DNA from: Pyrinomonadaceae bacterium
Lineage (GTDB): Bacteria; Acidobacteriota; Blastocatellia; Pyrinomonadales; Pyrinomonadaceae
Assembly: GCA_013003215.1 (NCBI GenBank)
Contig: JABDKD010000201.1
Location: forward strand, 1-57,697
Length of the DNA stretch: 57,697 bases
Direction of reading: 5' to 3'
The notes below the pieces were generated by a model that saw only the letters and a list, made by a program, of their open reading frames with translations, was not told the origin of the DNA and made no database searches. Of this stretch, positions 42,427-50,433 are shown piece after piece (position 1 is the stretch's first letter; the number at the start of each line of letters is the position of its first letter). The position numbers were made by a program, and so were the translations under genes.

Positions 42427-43692
42427 ATGAATTACGCCCTTTCTTTCTGTTTTTCCCTGATCGTTCTGTTTTCGATCTTATTTTCTGCGACTGTACCTGC
42501 ACGAGCGGCGGTATCAGACGCATATTTAAAAAGACAAACCAAAAAGAATATTGCCGAGGATGATCTGTCGGGTGAAGACCGGGTGATCCGCGCCGCAGCA
42601 CTTGAAGCTCTTGGCACGGCGGCCGGAACTGTAGTCGTAATGAATGCGAAAACCGGTCGAATTTATTCGATCGTGAACCAGGACTGGGCAATAAGCGGTG
42701 GATTTAAGCCATGCTCTACGATCAAGCTTGTCACAGCGGTTGCAGGTGTTAATGAACGCCTGATCCATTCGAGTGGTGTTCTTGCAAAGGGATCACACCG
42801 TTTGAATCTAAATGATGCACTGGCATTTTCAAACAACACATATTTTCAAAAAGTCGGACTGAATCTTGGGACAAACAAGATGATCGACTATGCAAAGACT
42901 CTCGGACTCGGACACATTACCGGAATCAATGCGCCGGGAGAATTCCCCGGCAAGTTACCCTACGGAAACAGTAATCCTAGAATCTATTCTCATGCTGACG
43001 ATTTTGAAGTCACCCCGCTGCAACTCGCCGTTATGGTGTCCGCTCTTACAAACGGCGGCAAAGTTTTGATTCCGCAAATCGCAAAGACTCAATACAGGAA
43101 AGCCAATTTTAGGGGATATCTGAACCGTTACATCGATCTTGCTCCAACAAAGTATGAACAAGTGATACCCGGGATGGTGGGAGCGGTCAAATACGGAACA
43201 GCTAAGAGAATCAAGGATTCCAGCCGACGGATCGCCGGTAAGACGGGCTCCTGCATATTTAAGAAGACCTGGATCGGCCTGTTCGCGTCGGTCGCGCCGA
43301 TTCGCGACCCAAAATTCTCGGTAGTCGTTATTACACGTGGCAAATATGCGAGAGGAAAATACTCTGCAGCTATCGCCGGGAAGATCTATCGCGCACTCGA
43401 ACCGAGATTTGGGCAAAAATTCAACACATCGCTGGCAAGAAAGACGGTGACCCCTTATACGTCACAACGAAAATCAGTAACCGTGGCTTCGGCCAATCAA
43501 AAGCCAAGGCGAAAGATCAGAAAGGTCAAACCGGGCATTCCGAAAGTGAAGAACACAGTGATTACTTACCGGCGTGATGCCGAGGCAAATCGACCACCGA
43601 AAAAGGCGGCCAAAAAGAAATCCGGCCGGATGACAGTTTATGTAAACGGGAACCCAGAGATCGTGAGACCGAGGGTGGTGAAAAAGAATTAG
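42427..43692 (+). CDS. Penicillin-binding transpeptidase-domain protein
   Basis: The 421-residue exported protein has a signal peptide (residues 1-27, ARA cleavage) and a complete penicillin-binding fold with the three motifs: STIK (Ser97 and Lys100), SNN (135-137) and KTG (272-274). It would form peptide cross-links or act as a beta-lactamase-like hydrolase. It lacks the N-terminal dimerisation domain of class B PBPs and is nearer in size to class D beta-lactamases or MecR/BlaR sensors. The last 80 residues are a Lys/Arg/Pro-rich tail. The NtrC-type pair is divergent across 176 bp. Confidence 0.85.
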   Translation: MNYALSFCFSLIVLFSILFSATVPARAAVSDAYLKRQTKKNIAEDDLSGEDRVIRAAALEALGTAAGTVVVMNAKTGRIYSIVNQDWAISGGFKPCSTIKLVTAVAGVNERLIHSSGVLAKGSHRLNLNDALAFSNNTYFQKVGLNLGTNKMIDYAKTLGLGHITGINAPGEFPGKLPYGNSNPRIYSHADDFEVTPLQLAVMVSALTNGGKVLIPQIAKTQYRKANFRGYLNRYIDLAPTKYEQVIPGMVGAVKYGTAKRIKDSSRRIAGKTGSCIFKKTWIGLFASVAPIRDPKFSVVVITRGKYARGKYSAAIAGKIYRALEPRFGQKFNTSLARKTVTPYTSQRKSVTVASANQKPRRKIRKVKPGIPKVKNTVITYRRDAEANRPPKKAAKKKSGRMTVYVNGNPEIVRPRVVKKN

Positions 43693-44064
43693 AGTCCTGA
43701 AATTTGTGTTGGCCGGCAACGTAAGACTGGAGAGCACAATAACTTACCGAACCAGGTATCCTGTCGCAAATGATTGAAGTTTCACTTGGCCGGCCACGGA
43801 ATATTATCCCAAGCGCCGGTTTTTCCGTTTCCGAAAACTATCAATGGATAGCGTGAAACCTCGATTCTGCTTGACATTGGGGCTTTTTGTACGTGATCAT
43901 TGGTTTTTGTGTCCCCAAACACAACATTAGCGCCCTGATACGCTAACTTATTAACAGAATGTGTTGAATATCGAGCAACGTTGCGACTCTGTGCCTCATC
44001 TGAGGAGTGCAGATCGCAAAAGCGCTTATGGGGTGCGCTTTCCGAATCACAAAAAAGATTTTAA
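43693..44064. other. Intergenic region, 370 bp, no gene found
   Basis: I see no coding frame. A TTGACA hexamer at 43871-43876 lacks a convincing -10 box. An inverted repeat TTAGCG/CGCTAA (43927-43932 and 43941-43946, 8-nt spacer) lies about 140 bp upstream of the next gene and could be an operator. The following gene has its own ribosome-binding site at 44071. Confidence 0.4.
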
Positions 44065-44085
44065 TTGCTTGGAGGGATTACTTTG

Positions 44086-45324
44086 ATGAAGACTTTTTTC
44101 AGGGTTTCGATGCTTGGACTTCTGTTGTTCGCGTTCGTTGCCGTTTCAAACCAGACCGTTGTTGCACAGGAAGGTAAAGCTGAGCTTTACGCAAAGTTCA
44201 CCGATAATTATGACGGTGACCTTGCCCAAAGAAAAATTGCTGTTGCAGCAGGAAAAGAATTTATAAGACTGTACGGAAATAGTGCGGACGACAAAGAAAT
44301 CGTTGACTATTTGAAGAGCGCTGTGCCTGCGATCGAAGAAGGCATCAAAGAAGAAGAAGAAGCTATTCGCGAGCAAAAGAAAGCGGAAGAAGATGCCAAG
44401 AGACGGGCGGCCTTGTTCAAGCGTTTTGATGGAGCTTTCAACGCCAAGAACTGGACAGAAATGTTTTCGGCGGGTGATGCGATCTTAAAAGACCAGCCGG
44501 ACTTTTACGATGTTGCGATCGTTCTTGCAACTGCAGGTTTTGATGAAGCTGCAAACAAGAACGACAGTCTCAACAACGAAACGATCCGATTTGCGAAGTT
44601 GGCGATCCAAAACCTGAAATCAGGTAAGAAGCCGAAAAGTCCGACCTGCGGCGGTAATTACTATCCGTACAACACCGATGGATATAAGGATTGCGTCAGC
44701 AACTCACTCGGTTGGATGAACTACTACATAGGCTGGATCAAGTTCTACCGGCAGCAACAGAAAGACGAAGCGGTCCCGTATTTCTTCGAAGCAACAAAGC
44801 ACAATTCAGGTGCAGGGCAACTACCGGTTGTTTATCAGGCCGTGGGCTCATGGTACGTAGCCAAGGCTTCTGAGATCACAGCAAAGCGAAATAAAGTCTT
44901 AGCAGATCGAAACGCCGAAACGAAGGTTGAAGAACCGGATGAAGCAAAGATCGACATGCTCGACGCGGAAATTGACAAGATGATTGCAATTGAGCGCGGC
45001 TATGCCGAAAGAGCGATCGACGCGTACTCACGGGCATACAGCCTTGTAAGTTCAGCGGACCGAGCTAAAGATTACGGAAAGGGTATATTTACTACTCTTC
45101 AGCAGCTCTATAAGTTCAGGTACGAAAAGCCTGAAATGCAGACTGACACAAAGATCAACATGAATGTGTCCATGATCAAGACAAAAGCAATGCCTGATCC
45201 TGCATCCACTGTTGAGCCTGTTGTTGAGAAGAAGCCCGAAGCAAAGGACGGCGAGACCGCTCCGGCTGCCGGCTCGACGGATTCGGGAGCTTCTAGAAGC
45301 CGTACCGTTTCAAATAATAACTAA
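44086..45324 (+). CDS. Exported protein of unknown function with helical repeats
   Basis: The 412-residue protein begins at ATG 44086, nine nt after a GGAGGG ribosome-binding site, and starts with a signal peptide (VSMLGLLLFAFVAVSNQTVVAQ). The mature chain is helical, with a Glu/Lys-rich coil near 80-105 (EEGIKEEEEAIREQKKAEEDA) and TPR-like helices to about 350. It ends in a Pro/Glu/Ala tail. A CGGNYYPYNTDGYKDC stretch (two Cys) could form a disulphide. No family recognised. A strong terminator follows, so it is monocistronic and well translated. Confidence 0.8.
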   Translation: MKTFFRVSMLGLLLFAFVAVSNQTVVAQEGKAELYAKFTDNYDGDLAQRKIAVAAGKEFIRLYGNSADDKEIVDYLKSAVPAIEEGIKEEEEAIREQKKAEEDAKRRAALFKRFDGAFNAKNWTEMFSAGDAILKDQPDFYDVAIVLATAGFDEAANKNDSLNNETIRFAKLAIQNLKSGKKPKSPTCGGNYYPYNTDGYKDCVSNSLGWMNYYIGWIKFYRQQQKDEAVPYFFEATKHNSGAGQLPVVYQAVGSWYVAKASEITAKRNKVLADRNAETKVEEPDEAKIDMLDAEIDKMIAIERGYAERAIDAYSRAYSLVSSADRAKDYGKGIFTTLQQLYKFRYEKPEMQTDTKINMNVSMIKTKAMPDPASTVEPVVEKKPEAKDGETAPAAGSTDSGASRSRTVSNNN

Positions 45325-45349
45325 ACGAATAATCCGAAACCCACCTGAA

Positions 45350-45384
45350 GAAGTTGAACGCATGCCGTTCGACTTCTTTTTTTT
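45350..45384 (+). terminator. Intrinsic terminator after the exported helical protein
   Basis: An 11-bp stem with one G-T pair (GAAGTTGAACG at 45350-45360 with CGTTCGACTTC at 45366-45376), a CATGC loop and eight T residues lie about 25 nt after the stop codon. Confidence 0.93.
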
Positions 45385-45460
45385 CTTCATTTAGCTAACC
45401 CGCATTTCTCAGAAGGGCGGAACAGGTACTTGAATACTGATGTTGGTAAGTAGTTTTTGG

Positions 45461-45626
45461 GGAACGGGCGATTAACTGCTTGTTCCTAAGGCATTCTCGA
45501 AAAATCCGGCTTCGGATTACCGCCCAAAACTCTAGAATCATAGGATAGCTAGGCTTTACGAGTTTTGGACGAAACTCCTTAGCCGTATTTCCCGATAAGA
45601 CCTTTCCCTCGTGAGAAATACGGGCT
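45461..45626 (+). ncRNA. Candidate structured RNA or leader before rnc
   Basis: Between a terminator and rnc, four inverted repeats fill about 165 nt: GGAAC/GTTCC (45461-45465, 45482-45486), AATCCG/CGGATT with a GCTT loop (45503-45518), CCAAAACTC/GAGTTTTGG (45524-45532, 45560-45568) and a GCCGTATTTC-type helix (45581-45591, 45615-45626). The CCAAAACTC strand can instead pair with AGTTTTTGG upstream (45452-45460), so two exclusive folds exist. I do not recognise a known RNA family. The strand is assumed. It may be an independent small RNA or the regulated leader of rnc. Confidence 0.4.
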
Positions 45627-45637
45627 AGAATCTTTCA

Positions 45638-46354
45638 ATGCCTCTTCCGATTTCCGGTCTCGAAAGAAAGATCGGATACACATTTAAGAATGGAAAGCTT
45701 CTCGAACAGGCGATGACCCATCGTTCGTGGGCGTTTGAGAATGTCGAGGGTGCGACTGATTCGAGCGTTCGCGATATCGAAAACGAAACACTTGAATTCG
45801 TGGGTGACTCGGTAGTCGGTCTCGTAGTCGCTGAGGAACTGTTCAAACAAAATGATAAAGTCAGCGAGGGTGACCTTACGCTCATGAAACATCATCTCGT
45901 CAGCACCGAGAAGCTTGCCGAGATCGCGAAGGATATCGATCTCGGAGGATTTTTGCGTGTCGGCCGGGGTGAAGAAAAGACCGGCGGGCGAAGAAAGCAG
46001 GCCTTGCTTGCCAATACTTTTGAGGCGCTGATCGCTGCTGTTTTTTTTGACGGCGGATATATCGAAGCCCGAAACGTAATGAAGAGAATCTTCGTAAACG
46101 AGTTTAAATCTATAACTCCGAAGAAGTCACTTGACTACAAGACTCTGCTGCAGGAAACTCTGCAGGCTGAGAAACTTCCTGCACCGATATATAATCTTTT
46201 GAAAACCGAAGGGCCCTCACATCAGAGAGTATTCACAGTCGAGGCCGTTTGGAATGACGGTAAAAGCCGGGGTTCGGGCTCCTCGATCAAAGCGGCAGAA
46301 ATGACAGCGGCGAGCCGGGCCCTGAAAATGTTGAATAAAGTTGAAAACCAATAG
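45638..46354 (+). CDS. rnc: Ribonuclease III
   Basis: The 238-residue endonuclease cleaves double-stranded RNA. The RNase III signature is NETLEFVGDSVVG (49-61, with catalytic Glu53 and Asp57) and the second catalytic block is NTFEALIAAVFFDGG with Glu129. The residue three before this Glu, Asp in E. coli (Asp114), is Asn126 here. A dsRNA-binding domain follows from about 160 (DYKTLLQETLQAEKLPAPIYNLL...). There is no ribosome-binding site and a TAGAAT hexamer lies 6 nt before the ATG, so the message may be leaderless. lepB follows after 23 nt. Confidence 0.93.
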   Translation: MPLPISGLERKIGYTFKNGKLLEQAMTHRSWAFENVEGATDSSVRDIENETLEFVGDSVVGLVVAEELFKQNDKVSEGDLTLMKHHLVSTEKLAEIAKDIDLGGFLRVGRGEEKTGGRRKQALLANTFEALIAAVFFDGGYIEARNVMKRIFVNEFKSITPKKSLDYKTLLQETLQAEKLPAPIYNLLKTEGPSHQRVFTVEAVWNDGKSRGSGSSIKAAEMTAASRALKMLNKVENQ

Positions 46355-46377
46355 ACGCGAAATTCGTATTACCTTTT

Positions 46378-47226
46378 ATGAGCGAGAAGTCACCTAAGAA
46401 ACGGGAGATCAAGACCAAAAAGGTTGAGCCTCCTAAACCTGTTTTTGTCGAGTATTTTGAGTCATTTACTGTGACTCTGATCATGGCATTGTTTGGCATG
46501 ACCTTCGTGATTCAGGCGGTGACGGTCCCGACCGGCTCCATGCAGAACACGATACTTGTAGGGGATTATCTTCTCGTCAACAAATTTGTTTTCAACGCAG
46601 GGGGCAACCCGCTTCCTTTCCTTCCACAGAGGGAAATCGAACGCGGAGACATCATTGTGTTCAAGTACCCGGGGAACAAACTCAAGCCGAAGATGGACCA
46701 GGATCGGCCAACGCCGATAATTCCCTACAAAATCAACTATGTGAAACGCGTAATCGGTTTACCCGGTGAGACAGTCGAGTTCCGGCAAAATGAAGTATTC
46801 ATAAATGGGGAAAAGCTGCCGGAACAAAGGGTCATGGGTGATTCACCGCCGGGACCAAACAGTGAGTTGTCCGCGTTGAAGACAAGGGAGTTTGAACAGC
46901 ACCAACCCGGCGAGAGCAGTTACAAGGTCTATTACTCACAAAACTCGCTGGACGCAGTTGACCGGGGACAATCTGTAACCCGGCCTTCATTCGAGTACGG
47001 TGTACCCGGCAAACGCAACGTCGTTCCCCCGAACCACTTCTTTGTAATGGGTGACAGCCGGGACAACAGTGAAGACAGCCGTGTTTGGGGCTTTGTGCCA
47101 CGGGAACTAATAGTCGGCAGGGCGATGTTTGTTTACTGGTCATGTGACCGCTACGCGAGCGGTGGAAGCTTTTTTGGCTGCCTGACCAACCCTCGGCTCG
47201 ATAGGATCGGAAAATTCATCAAATAG
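46378..47226 (+). CDS. lepB: Signal peptidase I
   Basis: The 282-residue membrane protease removes signal peptides at the outer face of the inner membrane. It has a charged cytoplasmic N-terminus, one membrane span (about 30-48), the nucleophile Ser54 in PTGSMQNTI, the general-base Lys123 in YVKRVIGLPG, and box E, MGDSRDNSEDSR, near residue 225. It lies 23 nt after rnc and 7 nt before psuG on the same strand. Confidence 0.95.
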   Translation: MSEKSPKKREIKTKKVEPPKPVFVEYFESFTVTLIMALFGMTFVIQAVTVPTGSMQNTILVGDYLLVNKFVFNAGGNPLPFLPQREIERGDIIVFKYPGNKLKPKMDQDRPTPIIPYKINYVKRVIGLPGETVEFRQNEVFINGEKLPEQRVMGDSPPGPNSELSALKTREFEQHQPGESSYKVYYSQNSLDAVDRGQSVTRPSFEYGVPGKRNVVPPNHFFVMGDSRDNSEDSRVWGFVPRELIVGRAMFVYWSCDRYASGGSFFGCLTNPRLDRIGKFIK

Positions 47227-47233
47227 ATTCCTG

Positions 47234-48133
47234 ATGAAGATTCAATACAATTCCGAGGTCACTGATGCCCTCAAACAGGATCTGCCAATTGTGGCACTCG
47301 AGTCCACCGTTATCTCCCACGGGCTCCCTTATCCTTTAAATATCAAAACAGCAAAACGAATGGAAGACACCGTTCGCGAACACGGTGCAGTGCCTGCGAC
47401 TATTGCTGTTTTGGGCGGAATACCAACTGTTGGCCTGACAGAGGACCAGTTGGCGTTGCTAGCCGGGTCAGAAAACACAAGAAAGATTTCGACAAGAGAC
47501 CTTCCAGTTGTTATTGGAAAGGAAGTGAACTGTGCGACCACTGTCGCGACGACCATGTTTTTCGCGTGGAAAGCCGGTATTGATGTATTTGCAACGGGTG
47601 GAATCGGCGGTGTTCACAGGGGCGATGGATCAGATGTTTCGGCGGATCTACCGGCAATCGCCGGAATTCCGATAACGACCGTTTGCGCAGGAGCAAAGAG
47701 TGTTTTGGACTTGTCCGCGACGAGAGAATGGCTCGAAACCAACGGGGTTTGCGTGGTCGGCTGGCGGACTTCGGAGTTCCCCGCTTTCTATTCGGAATCC
47801 AGCGGCTTGGAAGTCGATGAAAAAGTGGATTCTGCAACTGAAGTTGCTCGGATTATCAATGCCCGCGACCGATTGGGTTTGGACTCGTGTGTGTTGCTAA
47901 CCGTCCCGGTGCCGGAATCAGATTCGATTGAAGCGGCCGAGATCGACGATTGGCTATCGCGGGCGTTGCAGGAGGCTTCAGAGCGCGGAATCAAAGGCAA
48001 GGAAACGACGCCCTTCCTGCTTTCGAGACTTGTTGAATTCAGCGATGGAAAAACGCTTGACGCCAACATAGCCCTGCTTATAAATAATGCCGGAGTCGCA
48101 GCGAAGGTCGCGGTGGAGTTGAACAGAAAATAG
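47234..48133 (+). CDS. psuG: Pseudouridine-5'-phosphate glycosidase
   Basis: PsuG breaks (or forms) the C-glycosidic bond of pseudouridine 5'-phosphate, giving uracil and ribose 5-phosphate. The 299-residue protein has the family markers VALESTVISHGLPYPLN, the Mn-binding/active block ATGGIGGVHRG with Lys in VVIGKEVNCATTVATTM, and the C-terminal NNAGVAAKVAVELN. The pseudouridine kinase gene psuK is not adjacent, which is unusual but not rare. The 3' end overlaps a convergent gene by 156 bp. Confidence 0.93.
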   Translation: MKIQYNSEVTDALKQDLPIVALESTVISHGLPYPLNIKTAKRMEDTVREHGAVPATIAVLGGIPTVGLTEDQLALLAGSENTRKISTRDLPVVIGKEVNCATTVATTMFFAWKAGIDVFATGGIGGVHRGDGSDVSADLPAIAGIPITTVCAGAKSVLDLSATREWLETNGVCVVGWRTSEFPAFYSESSGLEVDEKVDSATEVARIINARDRLGLDSCVLLTVPVPESDSIEAAEIDDWLSRALQEASERGIKGKETTPFLLSRLVEFSDGKTLDANIALLINNAGVAAKVAVELNRK

Positions 48134-48700
48134 TTTTTCCCGAATCTGGTTTGGGATTTCGAAGTCCACGTCCACGGGTACCACGCGTTTAAGTCCGAAT
48201 CCGAACTTCTTGAATTTTCCAAATATATAAACGCGTCCGTTGACCTCCCAATTCGACCTGGAATTTCGCAGTTCTCTGAACGCGCCCCTCAATACACCGC
48301 CGGCCGGTACATAAATCTCTAACGGCTCCGGGAGCGGCGCGACCGTGCCTTTTTCAAACTTGAATTGCTTCCGAAATTCGTCGATCTCAACCTCGATTCC
48401 ATCTATCTTGAAATTTTCAAAGGTGATGAAATCAACCCTGCCGCCTTTGCGGTCAACAAGCACCCTTGCAGGAAACCTCAGTTTTATGCCGCCCAGGGAA
48501 ACAGATGCCAACTCCGGCTCGCCAAACTCAAAATTGACGGAGAAATCGGCGTCGGAATCCGGTTTATTGACCGCAACATCAGCACGGTAAACCTTGTATC
48601 CACGTATTTTATCGGGAATCTCATCCTGCGCTACCGTGAAAGAGAAGAGGATTATAAAAGCAAGTAAAAGAAATGAGAAAATTCTAAGGTGAGCCGGCAC
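47978..48700 (-). CDS. Exported beta-rich protein of unknown function
   Basis: The 240-residue protein has a signal peptide (core about 8-22, VAQ cleavage). The mature part up to about residue 190 is beta-rich with alternating hydrophobic residues (VSLGGIKLRFPARVLVD, LPEPLEIYVPAGGVLRGAF). No family recognised. The last 50 residues are encoded opposite the end of psuG, which is intact, so this C-terminal tail may be a recent extension after loss of a stop codon. Its start overlaps nusB by 17 bp on the same strand, so it is likely co-transcribed with nusB. Confidence 0.65.
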   Translation of the reverse strand: MPAHLRIFSFLLLAFIILFSFTVAQDEIPDKIRGYKVYRADVAVNKPDSDADFSVNFEFGEPELASVSLGGIKLRFPARVLVDRKGGRVDFITFENFKIDGIEVEIDEFRKQFKFEKGTVAPLPEPLEIYVPAGGVLRGAFRELRNSRSNWEVNGRVYIFGKFKKFGFGLKRVVPVDVDFEIPNQIREKLFSVQLHRDLRCDSGIIYKQGYVGVKRFSIAEFNKSRKQEGRRFLAFDSAL

Positions 48701-49190
48701 GGGATTTCTCCCCTGTGTTAGTTTTTTTTTCTTCTTCCGAACCGGATTCTTTTACAACGTCGTCATCCCCAGACTTATCGCCCTTCAAGTCTTTCTTAAT
48801 GGCGTCAAGAATTCCGTTAATAAACTGAGTTGCTTCGAAGGTTGAAAACCGGCGGGCTATTTCGAGTGCTTCGTTAATTATGACTGTATGGGGTGTCTCT
48901 TCGAACAAAAATTCGTTCACTGCAAGCCGCAAGATATTTCTATCGACGATCGCCATCCTTTCGATACGCCAATGTTCAGCACGCGTCTTTATAGTTTTGT
49001 CGATCTCTTTCACCCGGCGAAGAGTGCCCATCGCAAGATTGTTCGCAAAGTCGCGCGTCGACTCATCGGCATCGTAGTCACTCAATTCCTTCCAGAAATC
49101 TTGCGTCAACGTAGCCCTCGACATTTCCGAGACATCGGCTGCGAACAACATTTGTAACGCGCACTCACGTGCCTTGCGCCTTGCACCCAT
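48684..49190 (-). CDS. nusB: Transcription antitermination factor NusB
   Basis: The 168-residue RNA-binding protein takes part in antitermination at rRNA operons. The helical fold begins MGARRKARECALQMLF and contains the family blocks RDFANNLAMG, VDRNILRLAVNEFLF and PHTVIINEALEIARRF, with GILD near 130. A charged tail of about 35 residues follows. It is 12 nt after ribH, an arrangement seen in many bacteria. Confidence 0.94.
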   Translation of the reverse strand: MGARRKARECALQMLFAADVSEMSRATLTQDFWKELSDYDADESTRDFANNLAMGTLRRVKEIDKTIKTRAEHWRIERMAIVDRNILRLAVNEFLFEETPHTVIINEALEIARRFSTFEATQFINGILDAIKKDLKGDKSGDDDVVKESGSEEEKKTNTGEKSRAGSP

Positions 49191-49202
49191 AAAACTAAAT
49201 TA

Positions 49203-49721
49203 TCAAACCGCGTGCGGAAACGCCTTGTCGTCTTCAGGCTTTTTTCCGCCGCCAATTGCCTTGTATAAATTCGCTATCTGTACCGCTGTCTCAGCGGCTT
49301 CCACACCCTTGTTTCCGGACTTAATCCCGGACCTGTTCAATGCCTGTTCCAAATTGTCTGCTGTAATCACACCAAACGTGACAGGAGTTCCTGACTCCAA
49401 TCCAACACTCGTGATTCCTGCAGCGGCTTCACCCGCAACAAAATCGAAATGAGGGGTTTCCCCACGGATTACTACGCCCAAACAAATTATCGCGTCGAAC
49501 TTACCCATTTCCGCAACCTTTTTCGCGGTGAGAGGAAGTTCGTATGATCCGGGAACTTTAAACACCTCAACGTCTTCTTCCTTTACCCCACATTTTTCAA
49601 GGGTTTCAAGCGCACCGGCGGTCAATCGGGTTGTCAAAAAGTCATTCCATGAAGACTCTATAATCGCAAACTTAAACCCTTCGGCTTCCAGTTTCCCACT
49701 ATGTGTTTTTGGTTCCAACAT
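49203..49721 (-). CDS. ribH: 6,7-dimethyl-8-ribityllumazine synthase
   Basis: RibH condenses the pyrimidinedione and dihydroxybutanone phosphate in riboflavin synthesis and forms large icosahedral or decameric shells. The 172-residue protein contains FKFAIIESSWNDFLT, VPGSYELPLTAK, IICLGVVIRGETPHFDFVAGEAAAG (active-site His in TPHF) and the EQALNRSG block. The last 20 residues are a short Lys/Asp tail. It is upstream of nusB. Confidence 0.94.
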   Translation of the reverse strand: MLEPKTHSGKLEAEGFKFAIIESSWNDFLTTRLTAGALETLEKCGVKEEDVEVFKVPGSYELPLTAKKVAEMGKFDAIICLGVVIRGETPHFDFVAGEAAAGITSVGLESGTPVTFGVITADNLEQALNRSGIKSGNKGVEAAETAVQIANLYKAIGGGKKPEDDKAFPHAV

Positions 49722-49806
49722 CTCTATTACTCCGGATTTCGGCCAAGTCGTTCAAGTATAGATATGCCGATTCCAAAACGCAATAAATAAACAGTTCGAA
49801 TACTCC

Positions 49807-50433
49807 TTAGTTCCCCTTAAATGACGGTTTTTCTTTCGCAAGAAACGCTTTGGTTCCCAAACGCATATCGTTTGTCTCAAAGAGCCCTGCAAACAACTCG
49901 AGTTCTTTTTCGAAACCTTCTTCGGACCCTTTGAGCGACAGATTCCGGACGGACTCGAGAGTTGCCTTAATTGCCATCGGAGCCCGCTCCGCGATTGTTG
50001 ACACGACCCGGTCCGCTATCGACACCGCGTCCCCCTGGCCCAGCGGACCATTGATCAAACCATTTGAAAGCAATTCAGTCGGAGCAACAATCCTTGGACG
50101 ATTCGGGAAGCCCCCGAAATCTATCGACAAGGCCAGCGTCCTAAAATCAAAACTGGCGTCAGCTTCCGAAAAGCAAAGATGGGAAGACAGAGCCGCGATA
50201 AGCGCGTCGCCATCCACCTTTCCGGTTACCGTACTTACAACCGGGACATCAAGATCACCGAGTAAGTCCGCCGAAATCGACGTATCCCCGACGCCTTCAA
50301 AATCCCTTCTGAACAGCAGATGGATCACACGCAGCTCACCTGAACCCCTTTTTTCATTCAAAACAGCCTGCAGAGCCGGTCCGTTTTCGAACTCAGTCCT
50401 TAGAATGCCGTTTTTGATCAATTCCGAGTTCAA
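49807..50433 (-). CDS. Degenerate enoyl-CoA hydratase/isomerase-fold protein
   Basis: The 208-residue protein is shaped like a crotonase. Its C-terminal FETNDMRLGTKAFLAKEKPSFKG is the familiar hydratase ending, and VPVVSTVTGKVDGDALIAALSSHLCFSEADASF aligns with the usual PVIAAVNGxAxGGGxELALACDxxxA. The oxyanion-hole glycines (GGG) are missing (VDGDAL), as is the usual first oxyanion loop (FSAGADL). It is about 50 residues shorter than active members. It is thus probably non-catalytic or changed in function. It overlaps the flippase-like gene by 4 bp, so they form an operon. Confidence 0.7.
   Translation of the reverse strand: MNSELIKNGILRTEFENGPALQAVLNEKRGSGELRVIHLLFRRDFEGVGDTSISADLLGDLDVPVVSTVTGKVDGDALIAALSSHLCFSEADASFDFRTLALSIDFGGFPNRPRIVAPTELLSNGLINGPLGQGDAVSIADRVVSTIAERAPMAIKATLESVRNLSLKGSEEGFEKELELFAGLFETNDMRLGTKAFLAKEKPSFKGN

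Noticed and set aside
43871-43876. TTGACA as a -35 element of the exported helical protein gene
   Set aside because: The 17-nt downstream hexamer is TGATCA, too poor to call a promoter, and it is over 200 bp from the start codon.
45461-45626. Known RNA families (6S RNA, SRP RNA, tmRNA, RNase P RNA) at the hairpin region
   Set aside because: No GGAA-type SRP tetraloop core, no tRNA-like ends and no long closing stem with a central bubble; left as unknown structure.
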